Positions 45,964-54,509 of a stretch of DNA of 64,000 nt are shown here, one piece after another. This stretch comes from Hahellaceae bacterium. Its GTDB lineage: Bacteria; Pseudomonadota; Gammaproteobacteria; Pseudomonadales; Oleiphilaceae. The DNA lies in contig JACKOB010000006.1 of the NCBI GenBank assembly GCA_024234575.1, forward strand, positions 62,001 through 126,000. Direction: 5' to 3'. How positions within the stretch are numbered: position 1 is the stretch's first letter; every line of letters starts with the position of its first letter. Below the pieces are notes generated by a model. The model ran no database searches and was not told where the DNA came from. It saw only the letters and a program-made list of their open reading frames with translations. The translations under genes were made by a program, and so were the position numbers.

Positions 45964-46206
45964 CTACTTCTGATTCTCAGGTATATCCCAAAAGTCCCGA
46001 TTTGATTCTTCGATAGCATCGTATCGGCTAATCCCAATATCTTTCAGTTGAGAATCATTCAGCTGCGCCAGCATTCTCCTTTGTTTGGCAATCTCTCTCG
46101 CCAGACGAATACGCTTAACCACCAATTTCGCCCAAGACATCACTCGTTGCTTGGATAATAGTTTAGTCAGTTTAGGTAGGTTTAAGTGTAATGTCGTCGT
46201 AAACAT
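45964..46206 (-). CDS. DUF1127 small protein
   Basis: 80 residues. The C-terminal half carries the DUF1127 motif LAREIAKQRRMLAQLNDSQLKDIGISRYDAIEE in split form (RRMLAQL, LKDIGISR). AAAGGAA precedes the ATG. DUF1127 proteins in some bacteria bind RNA or affect phosphate and stress regulation. It is divergent from a MocR regulator, as E. coli yjiS is next to the MocR gene yjiR, so it is probably the regulated target. Confidence 0.88.
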   Translation of the reverse strand: MFTTTLHLNLPKLTKLLSKQRVMSWAKLVVKRIRLAREIAKQRRMLAQLNDSQLKDIGISRYDAIEESNRDFWDIPENQK

Positions 46207-46529
46207 GATCGCTTTCCTTTGCTAGCGGTTAAGGTTTTATGCAATTGAGCATGATGTTACTTTAAGGTAAAAAACTGCAGCGTAACAGATTCAGAATTAT
46301 GGTTTATTAAGCATGACAGGATGGTTTATTTGCAGACTGTTATGGTGTTACAGCAATCAACTGTTATGCTCAAGGCGTGTCTGTTATGTTTGAATTGCTT
46401 TAATACCTGGCGTTGATAGGTGAGACATCAGTGTTGATGCGGCATTTAGGTGGAAACTGACTGCCTTTGAAAAAGACCAGCACTACACAACTGTTATGCT
46501 ACAAAAATTAAAATGTATCGGGGTAGACG
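46207..46529. promoter_or_regulatory. DUF1127-mocR divergent region with two sets of direct repeats
   Basis: CTGTTATG occurs on the plus strand at 46337, 46361, 46381 and 46491; the context of copies two and four is nearly equal (CAACTGTTATGCT). ATGGTTTATT repeats at 46299 and 46321. Regulators of the MocR group bind direct repeats, so these are candidate operators. Confidence 0.6.
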
Positions 46530-47984
46530 ATGACTGAAACTCAGAAATATGCCAAAGAAACCCACTTATATTCCCGTTTGGCGGATCAGATACAAGATCA
46601 GATACGTCATGGAGTCTATCGTGCTGACGAAAAGTTACCCTCGGTTCGCCTGCTAGCGCGTACCCACAATGTCAGTATTTCAACGGCTTTGGCTGCTTAC
46701 GGTTTGCTAGAAGATCATGGGGTTATTTATGTGAAACCCAAATCGGGGTATTTCGTTAAATCCTTTATGAACAGAGAAGTTAAAGCGCCCAAAATACGGC
46801 AAGAGGCGACATTGCCAGCAGAAGTTTCATCCATGCAACGGGTGATGGAAGTAATGCGGGATTCAAGCGATGCCTCTTTTATTAGTTTCGGTGCAGCTGT
46901 TCCTAGTGCAGACTTTCCCGTAATTTCGCAACTTAAAAAAATATTTGCCCAAAAAGTTCGCAGTGATGCTTTTTTGGGAATTGGGTACGATTCACCAAAA
47001 GGTAACGAGCCTCTTCGGCGTCAGTTGGCAAGGCGCGCTGTCGATGCAGGTGTGCATGTATCGCCAGAAGAAATTGTTATTACACCGGGGTGCCAGGGAG
47101 GGATTGCTCTATGCCTTAGGACCTTGACCAAGCCTGGCGATATCATCGCTGTTGAGTCCCCCAGTTATTACGGGTTGTTACAGCTGATTGAAGCGTTGGG
47201 GTTAAAAGCTATCGAGATCCCATCGGACGCAGAAACCGGAATGAGTTTAGATGCATTGCGTATGGCTCTTGAGCAGTGGCCTATCAAGGTCATTCTCACC
47301 ATCCCAAGCTTTAACAATCCTGTAGGTGCGTTGATGCCAGATGCAAATAAAAAGCGACTGGTCGAATTTATAGAGCATCACGACATACCCTTGATCGAAG
47401 ATGATATCTATGGCGATCTTTGCTATGACGATATACGGCCTCGGGCGGTAAAGTCATTCGATACACAGGGGAGGGTGTTACTATGCTCATCCGTATCGAA
47501 AACACTCGAGCCGCAACTAGGTATTGGCTGGGTGATGCCGGGAAAATATCAAGAGCAAATTGAGTATGAGAGGTTTCTTACCAGCATTACCAGCTTTCGC
47601 TTACCGCAGTTGGCAGTAGCCGAGTTGCTTGCGCATGGCGGCTACGAGCGGCATCTACGGCAAGCGAGAGAAGTGTATCGCCAGCGCCGAGATCGCTTAA
47701 CTGACCTGGTGGCAGAGCATTTTCCTGAAGGCACTCGCATGTCCCGCCCGCAAGGTGGTTTTGTTGCCTGGGTGCAAATGCCTAACTGGGTAAACTCGAC
47801 TGAATTGTATATAGCTGCAAGAGAACAGGGCATTTTAATTGCCCCTGGGGAAATATTTTCCTCCAACCCCCGGAAATACCCCCATTCCATTCGTATTAGT
47901 TATGCCAATGCTTGGACTGCTGAGCGTGAGGATGCGATAAAGGTGCTTGCTAAACTAGCGGTAAGTCAGTCGAGGTCTGCATGA
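46530..47984 (+). CDS. MocR-type regulator (GntR HTH fused to PLP aminotransferase-like domain)
   Basis: 484 residues. The winged helix (about 12-80) has LYSRLADQIQDQIRHGVYRADEKLPSVR split by the family's PSVR-LA motif. The fold-type-I aminotransferase-like domain (about 110-480) keeps the PLP lysine at 324 in SVSKTLEP, with YYGLL, NPVG and DDIYGDL around it. These proteins use PLP or its derivatives as effectors and usually regulate a neighbour and themselves. The DUF1127 gene is the probable target. Confidence 0.93.
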   Translation: MTETQKYAKETHLYSRLADQIQDQIRHGVYRADEKLPSVRLLARTHNVSISTALAAYGLLEDHGVIYVKPKSGYFVKSFMNREVKAPKIRQEATLPAEVSSMQRVMEVMRDSSDASFISFGAAVPSADFPVISQLKKIFAQKVRSDAFLGIGYDSPKGNEPLRRQLARRAVDAGVHVSPEEIVITPGCQGGIALCLRTLTKPGDIIAVESPSYYGLLQLIEALGLKAIEIPSDAETGMSLDALRMALEQWPIKVILTIPSFNNPVGALMPDANKKRLVEFIEHHDIPLIEDDIYGDLCYDDIRPRAVKSFDTQGRVLLCSSVSKTLEPQLGIGWVMPGKYQEQIEYERFLTSITSFRLPQLAVAELLAHGGYERHLRQAREVYRQRRDRLTDLVAEHFPEGTRMSRPQGGFVAWVQMPNWVNSTELYIAAREQGILIAPGEIFSSNPRKYPHSIRISYANAWTAEREDAIKVLAKLAVSQSRSA

Positions 47985-48166
47985 GCATTTTTAGTTTCAA
48001 CTTAAAAAAATATTGAAGTGTGAAGCCTAAACCACCACAATGCGTAGCGAAAAAATTGATGGGTAATCATAGAATTATCGAAAATATGTACGTTTTTTAG
48101 CGCGACATTGCATCGATTAGTGATTGTCTAATGATAATTTTAAATAATGAAAAGAGGATACAGAGC

Positions 48167-48700
48167 ATGATGAAAAAGTTTTGGGTTTCCAGTTTGGTGT
48201 TGCTGATTTCATTGTTATCGGCTTGTGCCATGACACCGGAATATGCAAAAGATATCGAGTACGCATCAGAAACCGACCCAACGGTAAAAATGGATGGATT
48301 TAAAAGCTATGCATGGTTGGCTGCTGCCGCTATTGTGAATGATTCTGAAGGTCGGTGGGAGCCGCCAGCATTGGACGTCGATTCTGAAATCAAGTTTCTT
48401 GCGGACGCTAACCTGCGCAATAAAGGTTTAACTGAAGATTCGGCTAATCCAGAATTGTTGGCCGTTTTCACTATTGGTTTGGACATGGATGCTCTGAAAA
48501 CTATCAAGCTTGATGAAGCAAGCGAAGGAATGATCAAAAACGTTCCTCAAAGTGCTTTGGTATTAATGTTGGTAAACGCGCAGACGCTGGTTCCTGTCTG
48601 GATTGGTGCGGCAAAAGCGGAAGTGAAAAGCGGGCTGAGCGAAGAAACGGTGAAAGCCAGACTTAAGTACGCTATCGATGGTATGTTCGAGACAATGTAG
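48167..48700 (+). CDS. DUF4136 lipoprotein
   Basis: 177 residues from the ATG at 48167 (AAGAGGATA upstream). Lipobox LSAC with Cys20. The mature protein resembles DUF4136, with the FKSYAWLAAA start, a DANLRNKGL middle motif and the VPVWIGAAKA block typical of the family. DUF4136 lipoproteins are common in gammaproteobacteria and of unknown function. Confidence 0.82.
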   Translation: MMKKFWVSSLVLLISLLSACAMTPEYAKDIEYASETDPTVKMDGFKSYAWLAAAAIVNDSEGRWEPPALDVDSEIKFLADANLRNKGLTEDSANPELLAVFTIGLDMDALKTIKLDEASEGMIKNVPQSALVLMLVNAQTLVPVWIGAAKAEVKSGLSEETVKARLKYAIDGMFETM

Positions 48701-48749
48701 TAATTTGTCGACCCTTGAAATTAACCAACTCATTGATTCTTAATGTTTA

Positions 48750-49022
48750 TTGGTAATGTCGCTAAACTATTTCGACCGGAAGGAGTATTTTTTTCTGGTC
48801 GAAATAACTCAAAAATGCGTTCAAAAAGTCCTGTTAAAGAGCCTCAGTGACGAGTCGGTAGTCGCGCAATGGCAAATGAACCCGTACTACCAGGTGTTCT
48901 GTGGAGAGACCACATTTCAAACAACAGTCCCCTGCCATAGCACAGAGTTGGTAAAGTTTCGTCAACGCATTGGCGAGGAGGGCATAAAGCGAATTTTCGA
49001 AGACGAGATGCCCATTGTTTAA
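48750..49022 (+). pseudogene. Truncated IS5-type transposase fragment
   Basis: The 90-codon frame includes SDESVVAQWQMNPYYQVFCG and ELVKFRQRIGEEG, a segment characteristic of the N-terminal part of IS5-group transposases. The upstream part does not look like a real transposase start, and nothing of the catalytic DDE domain follows; the frame stops at 49022 where the McrC remnant begins. It is an inactive remnant. Confidence 0.75.
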
Positions 49023-49438
49023 GAGCCAACCTATACGACTATTTCGATACTGACTGCACGCTAAAAACCCAAGCAGAAAAACACTCTTTGGTAGATGAAC
49101 ATGAAGGCAAGGGGATTTTCAGCTTACGCCCAGATTTATTGGTCTTACAGGGGCGAGAAGTGCAATGTGTGATGGACACCAAATGGAAGCTTCTGGATGC
49201 TTCAGACCGGAAAAATAAATACGGCATTTCTCAGGCAGATATGTATCAGCTATACGCCTACGGGCATAAGTATTTAAAAGGCGCGGCGGAAAAGTCGTTG
49301 ATGTTGATTTACCCGAAGACTGAGTTTTTTCAAGAACCGTTGCCAGACTTCACCTATGAAGACGGGTTTGTGCTGAAGGTTGTTCCGTTTGATTTGGATC
49401 GAGGGGAGCTGGTTTGGTCGTTTAAGCAACAGCCCTAG
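49019..49438 (+). pseudogene. C-terminal remnant of McrC-type restriction protein
   Basis: The open frame from 49019 to 49438 reads like the C-terminal nuclease part of McrC: SLRPDLLVLQGREVQCVMDTKWK contains the PD-(D/E)xK residues Asp and the DTKWK motif, followed by YGISQADMYQLYAYGHKY and LIYPKT. An ATG at 49088 lies within it. The N-terminal part and an mcrB partner are absent. McrBC cuts DNA with modified cytosine; this copy cannot work as such, though the nuclease core itself looks intact. Confidence 0.75.
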
Positions 49439-49960
49439 GTGTAGCCGCTAGGGTTGAGAATTTATACGATTAATAGCCAGATTGACCATTATCGGTGAGC
49501 CAGGTAGATGATGGTGGCGTTAGAACTCGTCGTGCGATCATCTCTAGCTTAAATGTGCAGGCCATTTGTTTCCGGTATGTCTTAAAGTACCTATCTCTGT
49601 GCAATTTGTACCAGTGCTTTGACAGCAAAAAGTAATCTTTATGTCTCTTAGTTCGTGTTTTAACTAGCCTCGACTTTGGTCACAGACTGGAAATTCCATA
49701 AACGTGTAACATCCTGTTACATAATGTAAGTGTGGTTATTAACTTGGATAGATGCCACATATAAAAGGGACGGTAAGGTGAAATGGATATATTCATGCTT
49801 TTCTTTGTTATTCGCGTCCTCAATAAATTCTTTCTATCAGCAAAATACTTTCAAATGAAGTCGTCAGCAACCTTAAGGCGGTCATAAAGAGCAGGTTAGA
49901 TCGTAACTACACCAAGATTTCTTAAATGAATCAGGAAATATAGGCAGTATTGGAGTTTTA
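49439..49960. other. Intergenic region, 522 bases
   Basis: AT-rich, with no clear gene. A GTG-started frame at 49778-49858 (26 residues) encodes a signal-like hydrophobic start (KWIYSCFSLLFASS) and then stops, perhaps a remnant of an exported protein. The rest may hold the promoter for the five-gene cluster. Confidence 0.4.
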
Positions 49961-50806
49961 ATGAAATCAATTCTCAAATGGCTAGCATGTTTTTTATTAG
50001 GATGCTGCTTAACAGTAATTTTGTTTGTGACTTTCGGAAATGAAGATTTTAAGCAGAACCTGGCGTGGTCAGTGAAAGATCAACCTAAACTTACGTTGGA
50101 AAGTTTTGATCTTCACCTACCTAATGTTGAAGACCCGAGGGTGATGCTTCAACTCTCTTATAAGATGATCGCGGCGAATAGACCCTTCCATGCGATTGGG
50201 TTGATCGATAGAGCGCTCGAAAAAGCAAAAGAACTGCACGACCTTAATCTGCAAGCAGAAGCGCATTATACCTATGGCGCAATTTTGCATACAGAGCCTT
50301 TCACGAACTATCAAACCGTAATAAAAGAGGCTGGCATTGATCTTCGACGTTTGAGTGGGTTTGAAGTAGCACTGACGCTTTACCAAGAGAATAACAATTA
50401 TGCAGGTGTCACCCTAGCCAACTACGCGCTAGGTTGGCGAAATTACTGGCGAGGGCGCCCTTTTGCGTGTGGCTATTTCGCACGTGCGCGCGAGGCAATT
50501 ACAAAGATAGAAGACAAATCTTGGTTAAACACAGCCTACGTGGCAGATGAATATGCAACTTTTGAAGAGCAATTGTTTGCCGCCGAAAACACACCACTTT
50601 ATGCAAAGTGTGAGAACTACACCAAACAGCCAGATTTTTGGAAAAAGTTTGAAACGGGATTTGGTTTTGGACAGACCTCGGCTGGTGGTCAAAAACGGCC
50701 ATTCAACTTTCCCCCTTTAGCATGTGGAACAGAGTGTCAGAAAATTTGGAAGAATTTGATGGATCAAGTGAAAGCAAGAGTGGAGCTGCCAGCGTATGAC
50801 ACATGA
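49961..50806 (+). CDS. Membrane-anchored TPR-like protein, unknown, first of five clustered genes
   Basis: 281 residues. A single N-terminal membrane segment (about 7-26) with a large periplasmic part. Residues about 55-190 look helical and repeat-like (RPFHAIGLIDRALEKAKEL, LQAEAHYTYGAIL, ALTLYQENNNYAGVTLANYALG), as in Sel1/TPR proteins. Several Cys (CGYF, KCENY, CGTEC) may form disulfides. GGAG precedes the ATG. It overlaps the next gene by 11 bases. No family was named; a scaffold or immunity-type role is speculation. Confidence 0.7.
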   Translation: MKSILKWLACFLLGCCLTVILFVTFGNEDFKQNLAWSVKDQPKLTLESFDLHLPNVEDPRVMLQLSYKMIAANRPFHAIGLIDRALEKAKELHDLNLQAEAHYTYGAILHTEPFTNYQTVIKEAGIDLRRLSGFEVALTLYQENNNYAGVTLANYALGWRNYWRGRPFACGYFARAREAITKIEDKSWLNTAYVADEYATFEEQLFAAENTPLYAKCENYTKQPDFWKKFETGFGFGQTSAGGQKRPFNFPPLACGTECQKIWKNLMDQVKARVELPAYDT

Positions 50807-51563
50807 TACAAATGGCATCAAACACAAAGGCTATATGTACCTGTTTTTAGCGGGTGTTATTACTGCTTTGGTTCTTGTGTACAAGGTGAACTTTATTGGT
50901 AAGGAAAATAGAGCAACAGCGCATAGGCATCAGCTTTATAAGTCTTGTGTGGAAAATGCGGGACAGTACGTATTTCGACAGGTGGGTGGGGTAAAAGGGG
51001 TTGCGCAGTTAAGGTTGCGCGAGTGGGCGGGACACAGGGCGGATTGGGACAATCTGTCTGACTATCCTTATGACATGTATGGATATAGCTCTGGCTCAAT
51101 AGCACATTCAGATCTGGATTATGTTGGTGACCATCCAAATAGTTTTAGTTTTTTTGAGAGCATAATTCCATCCGATAAGTTTAAACACCCTCGTTATTAT
51201 CGTAACGATCATCGACTACCTCCAATTGTGGTCGACTCGAATGCAAGGTTTAGACGTTTCTCTGGTTATAGCAGCGATACGTCAAAAATGAAGGAAGAGC
51301 ATGTTGCTGCGCTACTGAGCCGCTATGGATTTACCTTTCAAGAAACACACACCGAAGAAGATGATTTGTTTGATGTCATAGGCAGTGATCTCATCGTAGT
51401 TGATATCGCAACGGGTGAAGTCCTAGGTTTACGAAAGGCTTATTGGTCCAGGGCAGAAATTAATGCCAGCTCAATTTGTCCTTTTGGTGTCGATTGGAAT
51501 AGTTCAAGTAAGTTTGTTTCAAAAGTACTGATTGCAGATACACCAAATGGAGTTGACAAATGA
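50796..51563 (+). CDS. Membrane-anchored protein, unknown, second of five clustered genes
   Basis: 255 residues with one membrane segment (about 13-31) and a periplasmic remainder containing two Cys (KSCVEN and SSICPF). Tyr/Ser/Asp-rich middle (YDMYGYSSGSI). No family was recognised. It begins inside the preceding gene and its stop overlaps the next start by four bases (ATGA), so the cluster is a single transcript. The codon and base composition resemble those of the first gene. Confidence 0.68.
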   Translation: MTHDTNGIKHKGYMYLFLAGVITALVLVYKVNFIGKENRATAHRHQLYKSCVENAGQYVFRQVGGVKGVAQLRLREWAGHRADWDNLSDYPYDMYGYSSGSIAHSDLDYVGDHPNSFSFFESIIPSDKFKHPRYYRNDHRLPPIVVDSNARFRRFSGYSSDTSKMKEEHVAALLSRYGFTFQETHTEEDDLFDVIGSDLIVVDIATGEVLGLRKAYWSRAEINASSICPFGVDWNSSSKFVSKVLIADTPNGVDK

Positions 51564-52513
51564 GTTTTCAAGATACGCGTTCTTTATTGGATTTTTTATT
51601 GGCTCAGGTTGCGGCCGAGAGTTTTTTAGATGACTTCGCTACTATTAGTGAATCAGATTTAAGAAAAAGGTTAGAGCTTGGACCAACACATTATAATTAT
51701 GATGAGCTAGTAAAGTCTCAAGATAAAGAGAGCTCTACTCGGTCTACTGAATTGATGAAAGATGAGTTCCAAAGCACCTGGGATATTCTTCATCAGCTAC
51801 CAAACACTGAAAGTGGCCTTTCTGTCACCATTCTCAAGCACAAAGAATCTGGCGAGCTCACTTTCTCTTTCCGCAGCACAGAATCAAATACTCGTGATAT
51901 CGGTGGTGATATGGAGCGGGATGGCCCCGATGCCGCTGATGGTGAAATAATGAATGTGGGTTTTGCCATTGGCCAGATTCTTAAATATAAATCATTACGA
52001 CCCTTTTATTCCTTGATGGACACACCCGATGTAAAGAGCCTGGACGGCATCCCTATGGATGAGCTGAAGGCTATCCGTGATGCGAATGGCGGCAGCCTCG
52101 ACAAGGTGTTCGAGCATGTTCGCAACCATTCATTGTTGCAGGTTGTGCTGAGTGGACTCAAAGACGGCAATTATCAGGATTACTTGAGAATCACCCCGGA
52201 CGATTATGGCAGTGAACTGGCGAAGGGCCATAAGTTGCAGTCCGTTGTGGAGACCTTGAAGGCGCTGGTTGAAAACTCATCAGAGCGGTATACGGAGTTT
52301 AAACAATGGGCCTATGCGGCCACTGACATGGGAGAAGCCATGTTTGAAAATTCCGCCAAGGTGGGAAACAAGCATGGGCCGGTGGGGGTGGTTGTGATTG
52401 TTATCAGGCATCACGGTTTATCACAAAAACTGGCCGGTGGCAATGGGGCTCAATCAGGCATTCCAAAACCGTTTTTGAAAAAAAATGATTTTGCAATGTT
52501 TGAATGGAAATGA
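51560..52513 (+). CDS. Putative alpha/beta-hydrolase-like effector protein lacking a nucleophile motif
   Basis: 317 residues, no signal. The segment LTFSFRSTESNTRDIGGDMERDG followed by ADGEIMNVGFAIGQIL (in pieces about 110-150) recalls the start of lipase-like domains found in RTX and other secreted toxins. The expected GxSxG nucleophile motif is not found downstream. Composition changes within the gene: rows I counted by hand are 33% GC at 51661-51720 and 53-55% at 52021-52140, then 37% in the next gene, which suggests a chimeric origin. GGAG precedes the ATG. Confidence 0.6.
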   Translation: MSFQDTRSLLDFLLAQVAAESFLDDFATISESDLRKRLELGPTHYNYDELVKSQDKESSTRSTELMKDEFQSTWDILHQLPNTESGLSVTILKHKESGELTFSFRSTESNTRDIGGDMERDGPDAADGEIMNVGFAIGQILKYKSLRPFYSLMDTPDVKSLDGIPMDELKAIRDANGGSLDKVFEHVRNHSLLQVVLSGLKDGNYQDYLRITPDDYGSELAKGHKLQSVVETLKALVENSSERYTEFKQWAYAATDMGEAMFENSAKVGNKHGPVGVVVIVIRHHGLSQKLAGGNGAQSGIPKPFLKKNDFAMFEWK

Positions 52514-52539
52514 TGTTTCAATCAAAGGAGAGCAAGTCT

Positions 52540-52995
52540 ATGGCGTTTGTGAATGAAGTAATACCTGAAGAGCAAAAAGATAAATTCAAATTTCCCGTGC
52601 AGATACTTCACAACGGAATGAAACCGACCATGTATAAATGGGTCATCGATCATGAAAATGATTTCTATCTTGTTAAAGCCAGTAAAGAAGGGAGTGGGTA
52701 CGATGGAGTAAAAGAGCAGAATACCTTTTATTTTCATGCTTACGGCCACGATGTATATATCAAAGCAATTCCCTGGGACGTTGAGCCAACGAGTGATAAT
52801 AGGTGGATCTTTCGTTGGGAAATTATTGATTTAACCATCCCTAATCAACTGAAGGGTAAATTGAAAATCATAATTGAGTTGATTGTACAGGCGTTTAAAG
52901 TCTGGGGAGCGCGAAACAATGGGCCTAGCTACGACGAGGTAACGGTTGAGTTTTTATGCGATGTTGATGTTCAAGATAACAAGGAAGGCAAGTGA
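52540..52995 (+). CDS. Small soluble protein, unknown, fourth of five clustered genes
   Basis: 151 residues from the ATG at 52540, preferred because AAAGGAG is nine bases before it; an upstream start at 52504 would overlap the third gene. The protein is rich in Trp, Tyr, Phe and Lys, with alternating strands (FYLVKASKEG, TFYFHAYGHDVYIKAIPWDVEP) and one amphipathic helix (about 105-125). No family was recognised. Size and position between two effector-like genes fit an immunity protein, which is inference only. Confidence 0.62.
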   Translation: MAFVNEVIPEEQKDKFKFPVQILHNGMKPTMYKWVIDHENDFYLVKASKEGSGYDGVKEQNTFYFHAYGHDVYIKAIPWDVEPTSDNRWIFRWEIIDLTIPNQLKGKLKIIIELIVQAFKVWGARNNGPSYDEVTVEFLCDVDVQDNKEGK

Positions 52996-53570
52996 TGAGT
53001 GCGATACAGGGCGTTTTGGAATTCTTAGAAGCTAACGAAGCTACTGATCACAGGTCTGAATCCGAATTAACATCTTTTCTCGACCAGTTAAAGCAAAAGC
53101 TAAGTTTGGTGTCTACCGAGGTAGTAGGGCTACCCGAAGATGCTACGACCGTTTTGTACAGTGGCCTTATTTCGGGAAGTTATAGCGATCCAGATAGGTT
53201 TTCTGCAGAGGACGCTGTAAAAGGTTTGGATGGTGGTGATCTCAGAACCATCAATAAAACGGATATGTTTGCCCTCCTTACATTGGATGACTTTCAAACT
53301 AAACTTGAGAATGCACTAGGCCCAGCTAGCCCTCAGACTAAACAGCTCTCTCGCAAGGTTTTGGACGGTGTTAATTTAGCTGGTGATACCAGAATATCCA
53401 ATGACTCTTTGTGGGATTTTGCATCAGACAAGTTTGCCAGAGGTGCTAAGGGTGATGTCCGATTCATTGGTCCCAATGCTGATCCCACAAGGGTTTTCGG
53501 GGCGACAGAATTAAAAGCTTTGATGAAACGCGAAAAGGTGTCAGATCTATTTTCTGAACAATCACAGTGA
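52995..53570 (+). CDS. Toxin-domain-like protein, fifth of five clustered genes
   Basis: 191 residues from ATG 52995, with AAGGAAGG six bases before it; the preceding stop shares one base (TGATG). No signal sequence. The middle TTVLYSGLISG and DLRTINKTDMFALL, then SLWDFASDKFARGAKGDVRFIG and GATELKALM, resemble from memory a polymorphic-toxin C-terminal domain that ends in conserved W..AS..(F/Y)A..A.G.V and E.PALM patterns. I cannot assign an activity. As a free-standing small gene it may be a captured toxin tip. Confidence 0.6.
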   Translation: MSAIQGVLEFLEANEATDHRSESELTSFLDQLKQKLSLVSTEVVGLPEDATTVLYSGLISGSYSDPDRFSAEDAVKGLDGGDLRTINKTDMFALLTLDDFQTKLENALGPASPQTKQLSRKVLDGVNLAGDTRISNDSLWDFASDKFARGAKGDVRFIGPNADPTRVFGATELKALMKREKVSDLFSEQSQ

Positions 53571-53617
53571 GTAAATCTGAAACTTTTTAAACGGTTAAGA
53601 CGACAAGGAGTGTTGCC

Positions 53618-54316
53618 ATGCCAAGAGGAAAACGGTTAATCGTGCCGAACTGTCCGCATCATATTGTACAGCGGGGCCACGATAGAAAAGCGGTGTTTGT
53701 TTGTGATGAAGATTATCAGCATTACTTAAGCACCTTGGTCGAAACGAAAAAGGAACTAGGCTTGGCGGTCTATGCGTATTGTTTGATGACGAATCATGTC
53801 CACTTAATTGTTGACCCCATGGATCAACCTGAACACTTAAGTGTCTTGATGAAGAAATTATCCAGCAAGCAAACGCGATATACGAACCGCGTGGAAGGGC
53901 GCTCAGGGACATTATGGGAAAGCCGTTTCAAGTCGAGCCCCATTGAGGCTGATGCTTATTTACTGCAGTGCAGCCGTTATGTGGAGCTGAATCCGGTGAA
54001 AGCCAAAATGGTGAAGCGTGCAGAAACATGGAAGTGGTCAAGCTTTGCAGAAAAAATCGGTTTACGTCAAAAAGACTGGTTGGATTTCGATGTTTGTTAT
54101 TTGGGGCTGTCGGAGACTGAGCGGGGGCGTCAAACAAGCTATCGTCAGTTTGTTGAAGATCAGGTAAGTGAGAAGAAGGACAAGCAAATACACGATGCTT
54201 TAGAGCGCTGCCAATTAACAGGAACAGGGAAATTTACAGATGAAATTGAAAAGCGGATGGGAAAACGAATTGAAAACCGAGGGCCTGGCAGGCCAAGAAA
54301 AGGGAAAGAAGAATAA
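53618..54316 (+). mobile_element. REP-associated tyrosine transposase (RAYT, Y1_Tnp family)
   Basis: 232 residues; AAGGAG precedes the ATG at 53618. The Y1 transposase (HUH) domain occupies about residues 8-130: HHIVQRG at the start, the HUH pair His60 and His62 in MTNHVHLIV, the catalytic Tyr88 in TRYTN, and the RAYT-typical SGTLWESRFKSSPIE. The C-terminal tail is basic (RKGKEE). RAYTs are domesticated IS200-like single-strand transposases that move REP palindromes. Its stop lies within the repeats just downstream. It directly follows the five-gene cluster. Confidence 0.9.
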
Positions 54317-54411
54317 AAATAGATCTGACACCTTTTTCATTTAGTTACAGGGTCGTTACAGGGTCAAAAATAGATCTGACACCTTTTTCATTTAGCACCT
54401 TTTTCATTTAG
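54315..54411 (+). repeat. Tandem direct repeats downstream of the RAYT gene
   Basis: A 30-base unit beginning AAAAATAGATCTGACACC occurs at 54315-54344 and 54366-54395, and its last 16 bases again at 54396-54411. Between the two full copies GTTACAGGGTC is doubled (54344 and 54355). The first copy overlaps the RAYT stop codon. Confidence 0.9.
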
Positions 54412-54418
54412 ACGCTGC

Positions 54419-54454
54419 TAACGAAGCCACAAATCTTTCAAGCTGGCTTCGTTA
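54419..54454. repeat. Perfect 11-bp inverted repeat after the RAYT repeats
   Basis: TAACGAAGCCA (54419-54429) and TGGCTTCGTTA (54444-54454) with a 14-base loop. It may be a REP-like palindrome recognised by the transposase, an element end, or a terminator; it has no T run. Confidence 0.6.
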
Positions 54455-54509
54455 GTACCCGGTGACCCTCATTCCCCCCCCCTTTAATGCCTTATTTCCA
54501 GATTAATAC

